Positions 59,145 through 64,000 of a stretch of 64,000 nt of DNA are shown in pieces. This stretch comes from Cystobasidium ongulense. Lineage: Eukaryota > Basidiomycota > Cystobasidiomycetes > Cystobasidiales > Cystobasidiaceae. The position numbers were made by a program, and so were the translations under genes. The notes below the pieces were generated by a model. The model saw only the letters and a program-made list of their open reading frames with translations. It had not been told where the DNA came from and made no database searches. The stretch is taken from assembly GCA_022835595.1 (NCBI GenBank), contig BQUP01000003.1:68629-132628 (forward strand). Reading direction: 5' to 3'. Each line of letters begins with the position of its first letter. Position 1 is the stretch's first letter.

Positions 59145-59587
59145 ACGGTGGGGACGCGTGCATTCCAATAGCGTGCAGGGGTCCCACTCCACCTAGCCAG
59201 TCCCCGTGTAGCAATCTAGTAGATCCATGTATTTGCCAGTCATGATCACACTATCCATGCTCAAGCTTCTCTATTCCGTTGTCCATTCATGCTTTATTAT
59301 TGCTTGCCACCTGCTCTGCTGCTGATCGAGAGTCTGTCCAGCAAGTCCAAGAAGACCGCCTGCTTGGAACAGCAACAGTACCTAGTTATCATCACTCAAT
59401 AATGTTGTACAAAACCTCGAAGAAGACGCTTCCAAGATTATGTCGGTGACCTCGCTGCTAGACGCGCAAGACCCGAGGAAGCCGGCATAATCGTGACATT
59501 GCAAGCAACATCGCCAGCCGCCCCACCAACATCGCAAACAAGAGTTTGGCACCATTGAGGTGATCTCGCTGCGCTGAAGCCGAGCTC
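59145..59587. other. Intergenic stretch, nothing identified
   Basis: 443 bp between two plus-strand genes. It should hold the 3' flank of the DUF427 gene and the promoter of the transcription factor gene. No element was recognised. Confidence 0.5.
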
Positions 59588-61995
59588 ATGCCTCACGTTA
59601 TGGCTGCCACACCACCTCGCAAAACATGCGATGCTTGCCGGCGTCGGAAGGTGAGTCCCGGAGTCGCATGGCAAGCAGTGACAAGTCGTCCCGCAAGCAG
59701 TGACAAGTAGTCCCGGGCCCGCTGATCATGCAACGCGCAGACAAAATGCTCTTCTTCAACGGCGACTGAGGCAGAAGCAAGAGAGCCATGTAAGAGCTGC
59801 ATACGGTTGGAGATTCCTTGTACGTTCGATTATGTCCATAAACGAGGCGGAAGGCCGCTCGGTAGTCGGTGAGTTTAGGGCACACACTATATTGGACAGC
59901 GCATCAGGGTCTGAATGGAGGTGCTTCTTGCCTCATCCCTGTTCAGTGACAAGACGACCAGAAAAAGAACAAAACGTACAAGTGATGACGGAAGATCAAC
60001 TGCAAGTCCATCCGCAGAAGATACCTCAAACCTGATAGAAAGCCAGATATCAAGTCAAGCCTCACAGCTTACGCCGGCATATGGAGACTGTAAGTCGACC
60101 GTGGCTACCTTGCTGTTTGTTGCCATGCTCATACTTTCCTCTTCTTGTGCGGTAGCGGTAGCAAGTATTGTCAACGGCACCGCAAATGGCAGCGGCCTTT
60201 ATACACAGTATCGGCCTGATGCGAGCGGGCACGCAGTCAACATCCTCACAGCGGACTCAGTACAATTACATCCTACAACTTTCCTGGAGAGCACTGAAAC
60301 ACAGGGCATTTTTGCAAGCGGTATCGACGCTATGGCACCAGAAACCTCTGCACCACTCGGAACAACCTTGCCTCCGCCACATACTTCTCACCCACACCCT
60401 GTGCCCATTACACAGGACTTTATTTCCCCTCTGAACGGAGCGAATGTGTTCAGTCCACAAAGTGAGCTCAGCTCGGGAACGCAAATACACACGGGCGGAG
60501 AGAATTCTTCGGATGCCAGAAGACGAGCGAATCAACCACATTGGAGATTTACTCCCAATTCAAATAGATTATCGCGCCCTTCAGAACGCTTCTACACTGC
60601 TCTGAGACCGCCCGAGCTTGATATCGAAGATGTGACAGATTGGTCAACTGTCACCTTTTTTACGTCACTTTACCTCAAGTACAATCATGCTCTCTGTCCG
60701 ATTTTACACAAGCCTACGTTTGCTCATGACTTGGCAACGAGGCGGGATAAAACGGATCGTCAATTCCGGTCGATGTTGCTTGGGCTTGGTGAGGGTTCAA
60801 TATTCTCAGCCTTTCTGCCTGTCGGGCTGACACTGTCCCCAGTTACTTATACTATAGGTCAATCACCTATCACACGTATGGATGGAGATTTTACCAGGCG
60901 AGAGCTGGAAGTCATACAAGACCGCTGTCATCGAGCCAGTCTCCTACTACACGATAACACATACCGCTCTCCCGAGCTGAATACTGTCGCGACCCTGATA
61001 TAGTGAGGTGCTACCTATAACTAGTGGGGGCCTTCGAAACTAATTATACGCGCACAGTGCTCACTTACATTGCCAATGCAACTCAGACTACAACCGTGCT
61101 GCCCTCCATTTGGCATCAGCATGCGAGCTAGCACAGATGATGAAGCTCGATGACACTTCCATTTCTAGCAATTTATCGCAAGACTTTCGCGAACGTGAGC
61201 TCAGGAAAAGGGTGTACTGGTACCTTTACGCTGTTGATACGTAAGTACTCTGCAGTATTGCCCTTGCACAAGCGCTGAAGTTATACCATGTCTTATAGAA
61301 CGGGTGCCTGTGCAGGCCTACCCGTCCACATCATACCTACGACGTTTGACTCAGTATCTACGTTTCCCTTGGAAGTCGATGATGAACTTATCACTACGCA
61401 AGGTGCATTCTCTCAGCCGCCCGATAAAGTCTCAATGATGACAGGCTTCGTAGCTATGGTCAAGCTGCATATAATAACCGGCGAGGCTCTCAGACGCAGG
61501 AGATCCGCTTCCGCTGGACAAGCACTTTCACCCTCGAACGAGCTGTCAGCTAGCATGCAATGGATAGCTTCTGCAGAAAATCGAATTGACGAAGTACAAG
61601 CTGGACTGCCTTATGAGCTTGCGCCAGTACAGGCTTGGCAACCTTCAAGCAATGAGAACGATAGATCCCTGTACGGAATGCAGCGAGCCAACATCTTGAT
61701 TACTGCTTTGGCCGCCAAATTCTTGCTGGTGAGACAAGCTACTCCTGTGTCGTCGGATTCTGGTTCCAGACTGATGCACGAGTTATATGCCTCCTAGTTT
61801 GATTACAAGCAGGATTTATTCCCGGGAGATTTGGCCACTATCGAACGCCGCGATGCAGTGGCAAGGGAAGGCGTTCAGACGATTACGAGGCAGGTTGTGT
61901 GCGGCCTGAAGATCGCACAAGCCGCTGACATACTGCCATCACCTGAAACAGTATACCCCAAGACGACCTCGCTTCAAATGGTGAAAGCATGGTGA
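59588..61995 (+). CDS. Zn2Cys6 fungal transcription factor
   Basis: Eight exons: 59588-59650, 59741-59868, 59947-60089, 60162-60788, 60843-61002, 61058-61240, 61299-61728 and 61798-61995, giving 643 residues. The DNA-binding cluster is C14-x2-C17-x6-C24-x13-C38-x2-C41-x6-C48, split by the first intron after RRRK, as often in this family. A short basic linker (KTTRKRTKR) follows, then a disordered part and the fungal-specific regulatory domain (about residues 240-480), with HPTFAHDLA-like, LLGLVTYTIGQSP and YLYAVDTTGACAGLP blocks. The layout recalls sugar-utilisation regulators, but the target is unknown. The end is uncertain: the frame stops at 61995 after MVKAW, yet the same bases form a GTGAGC donor that could splice to an acceptor near 62050. 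A 12-base upstream extension includes an earlier in-frame ATG, used here. Confidence 0.85.
59671..59714. repeat. 22-bp tandem duplication in an intron
   Basis: Two adjacent 22-bp copies differ at one base and lie inside the first intron of the Zn2Cys6 gene, which is 90 nt long. Removing one copy would give a standard-sized intron, so this looks like a recent local duplication. Confidence 0.85.
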
Positions 61996-62430
61996 GCAAG
62001 CCACGCTGCCTGATCAGGTTGCAGGGGGCTGATCGAAACTATCCTCCAGCGGGGCAAGGTCTTTAGAATACTGCTGGCTCTTATGTCCCGTTCCATCAGC
62101 GAAGGTATCTGGGGTCGAACGCTGCAGGAATGGTGGGATCTGGTGAGTACCGCTAGGGAATTTTTGCGGATTGTAAGTTGGGCTACTAATGATACAATGC
62201 CATTTCCTATACCTCTCAGTACATGAATATTCAGTTCGTGTCGATAGCATCACCAGACATTACTTCTGTTTTGCCAAGCAGAGAGCCGACCCCTAGTATG
62301 TAGTATAGGAACTTGCATGAATCAGTTTGTTTTGCCACTGCAGTACAGCATACTATTGTTACAACAGACTTCTATACCCAGTTACAGCAATCAATGTCTA
62401 TCAAATCTAACGACCGGTACTTAAACTGCT
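61996..62430. other. Stretch between convergent genes; possible extra exon
   Basis: 435 bp between the transcription factor and glycosyltransferase stops. If the GTGAGC at 61992 is used as donor, an exon near 62050 could extend the transcription factor; I could not decide. No other feature is seen. Confidence 0.4.
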
Positions 62431-64000
62431 CTAGTAAATGATTCGTTCTCCGTACTGCAAAAGTCGTCGACATTCATGTCAGTTGCAGCCATTCGTGAGA
62501 CGTAGGAGAGAATAGACATACCATGTTCGGACTTTCCTCTCTCAAGTATTGCTCAAATGTTCGCTTCAAGACAGTCGCCCAGCTCAGATCCTTTGTGTCA
62601 TCGCTAACGTCATCGTCATCAATGCGAATATCTTCGATGTTCTGGTATCTATCAGTGCGGTGTTGACTGCGCTGGAGGTCTGGCGTAGGTTTGGCCTCGC
62701 CTGGCTTGGATGGTGCGTGCAATGGGGGCTTCGTTGGCGACCGTGAAAGACTATTGTCGGCCGCCTTGGCAGAAATAGACTGCTCTGTTGCAAGTCGAGC
62801 TTGCATTGCAGCAGCGCGTGCCTTTCTCTCTCCAGCAGCGAATCGAGGGCCAAGGTCCGGCCAGTTCCGAGCTGGATCAAACGGTATCCACCTGTATAAA
62901 TGTTTGTATTAGTTAGAACTTTAAATTCCACCTGAGCAGAGCGTAACATTTGACATACCAGAAGTTGTGGAAGTGGTAGCTGTATGCTCCTCTATAGAAA
63001 CCCTCAAAGCCGACAGCGGCGGGAGCGGCGCTGTCTTCTTTGGGTGGATCGAAGAGCTGAAGAAAAGCCAAGTCAGCTGAAGTATGCGAAGACACCTGTT
63101 TCCACAGATGCAAGACTTACATCCTCAAATCGCTTAAAGTACGGGTACGCTGGTCTATCCCTCTGATAGTATTCAGTGTTGAGCCAAGCCGAATCAAAAA
63201 GTGCATCAGGAAGTCTGAGTAGTAGTCCTTCGAGACTTGCGTCTTTGGTGTAACGAGATATCGTCATAGGATGGAAGTCCAGTCCGTTTGCAATGGCGGA
63301 CTTGAAAAGGAAACTGCCGATAGCCGAGTTGCGCTGCATCTTGAGGACGGCGGTGTTGTATTTTTCTAATCTAGACCACCTATAAGCGAAAGCGCCTTTC
63401 CAACCCCACAGCTCTTCCCAATCGCGCAGGAAGATGGTGTCCGCATCTAGATAAACTCCCCCAAAACGATGAGTAAGAACGAAGCGAGCCATGTCGGACA
63501 AGACGACTGTGAGCCGGTCGTAATCTTTGCTCGATGTCGATCCGATCCGCTCCAGCAGCTCATCCTTCTTTTTCTTGGACTTCACTCTTGGCCGAGGCGA
63601 GTGCTTAAGTTTGTCTCCACCTATGGCAGCAGTTGCATTGAGACCACCTCCCTTGACTCGAAGAGCCTCGTCCACATGTTCCGCATCTTGACCTGTCGCC
63701 TCTTCACCGAAGCGTCCGTGCTTTTCTTCCACTTGCTCGGGCACTACTCCATCGGCGTCTTCGCGCATCTCCTCTTCAGGGTCAGTTCTCTCCGATTCAT
63801 GTGAAGGAGCACCATACTTCACACCTCCCGAGTTGAAGAGTGGCAACGTCCGCCAGTGATCTCTCATTTCCGGTATGGCGTCGAGCTGCTCAGTAGTATT
63901 CCAAAGCCTGAATTTGACAGCTTCACTAAACTTCTCATGTAGGAACGGTGCCGACCACGGATTATCTCGCAATTGATCAAACATCTGTTTTCGCGCACGC
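62431..64000 (-). CDS. DXD-type glycosyltransferase, 5' end off the window
   Basis: Exons on the minus strand at 63121->64000, 62959-63056, 62522-62891 and 62431-62454. The frame stays open to the right edge, so the start is missing; the ATG at 63984 is probably internal. The conserved part is SDMARFVLTHRFGGVYLDAD, with the D-x-D metal site of the Gly_transf_sug (GT32-like) fold, followed by FAYRWSRLEKYNTAVL. GT32-type fungal enzymes (Och1, Sur1/Imt1 relatives) move sugars in the Golgi. A Lys/Glu-rich insert of about 90 residues lies just before the catalytic block, which is unusual. The C-terminal part has AYSYHFHNFWW and WPDLGPRF, then a disordered tail and TFEQYLREESPN. The last exon has eight codons. 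Membrane anchor and donor sugar cannot be judged. Confidence 0.85.

Noticed and set aside
1-64000. Transposons, LTR elements, CRISPR arrays or a biosynthetic gene cluster
   Set aside because: No transposase, reverse transcriptase or integrase motif, no long terminal or inverted repeats, no repeat-spacer array, and no synthase-type core enzyme was seen.

Overview
The window is nuclear DNA of a fungus, almost certainly a basidiomycete, perhaps a Tremellomycete-like yeast or relative; the exact group is inference. Protein genes lie densely on both strands. They are cut by many short introns (mostly 50-90 nt, GTRNGY donors, CTGAC/CTAAC-type branch sites, YAG acceptors), and several first coding exons are tiny. 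I joined exons by hand and used two tests: continuity of reading phase across each junction and agreement with family motifs. In nearly every model the summed exon lengths divide exactly by three. I saw no transposon, LTR element, tRNA, rRNA or CRISPR array.

Layout. 1-3.3 kb: the 5' part of a WRN/RNase D-type 3'-5' exonuclease gene cut by the left edge, and a small membrane protein. 3.6-8.5 kb: alpha-actinin (13 exons), divergent from an unrecognised 540-residue protein. 8.9-12.75 kb: a type I sulfatase and an MFS permease, convergent. 13.3-25.1 kb, all forward: a 1461-residue SUN-domain protein, protein kinase C (Pkc1) and an endosulfine (Igo1 family) with a long added tail. 26-33.2 kb: the Sen1 RNA/DNA helicase, divergent from the LYR protein SDHAF1. 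33.4-36.5 kb: a MYND-finger protein whose 5' structure I could not settle. 36.7-39.8 kb: Fes1 and biotin synthase. 40-44.3 kb: a single-pass surface protein and a mitochondrial protein resembling bacterial RNase P protein (RnpA). 44.6-48.3 kb: Iwr1, divergent from a GMPPA-type GDP-mannose pyrophosphorylase. 48.9-53.9 kb: a Rossmann-fold protein and a 17-exon DHA2-type MFS transporter. 54.5-57 kb: eIF3g, div. from mitochondrial ribosomal protein mL44. 57.2-59.1 kb: a GNAT acetyltransferase, divergent from a DUF427 protein. 59.6-62 kb: a Zn2Cys6 transcription factor. 62.4 kb to the right edge: a DXD glycosyltransferase gene, 5'-truncated by the window.

The genes do not form one pathway. They cover housekeeping (transcription termination, Pol II import, translation initiation, mitochondrial translation and respiration, cofactor and nucleotide-sugar synthesis), cell-wall and growth signalling (Pkc1, Igo1), cytoskeleton and nuclear envelope (alpha-actinin, SUN), and some accessory functions (sulfatase, two MFS permeases, Zn2Cys6 regulator). 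Many neighbours are divergent pairs with 160-560 bp between start codons. The items most worth a second look are the RnpA-like mitochondrial protein, the 4-nt and 9-nt microexons, the sulfatase with a Cbf1-type element upstream, the GATA cluster upstream of the MFS gene, and the extended endosulfine.
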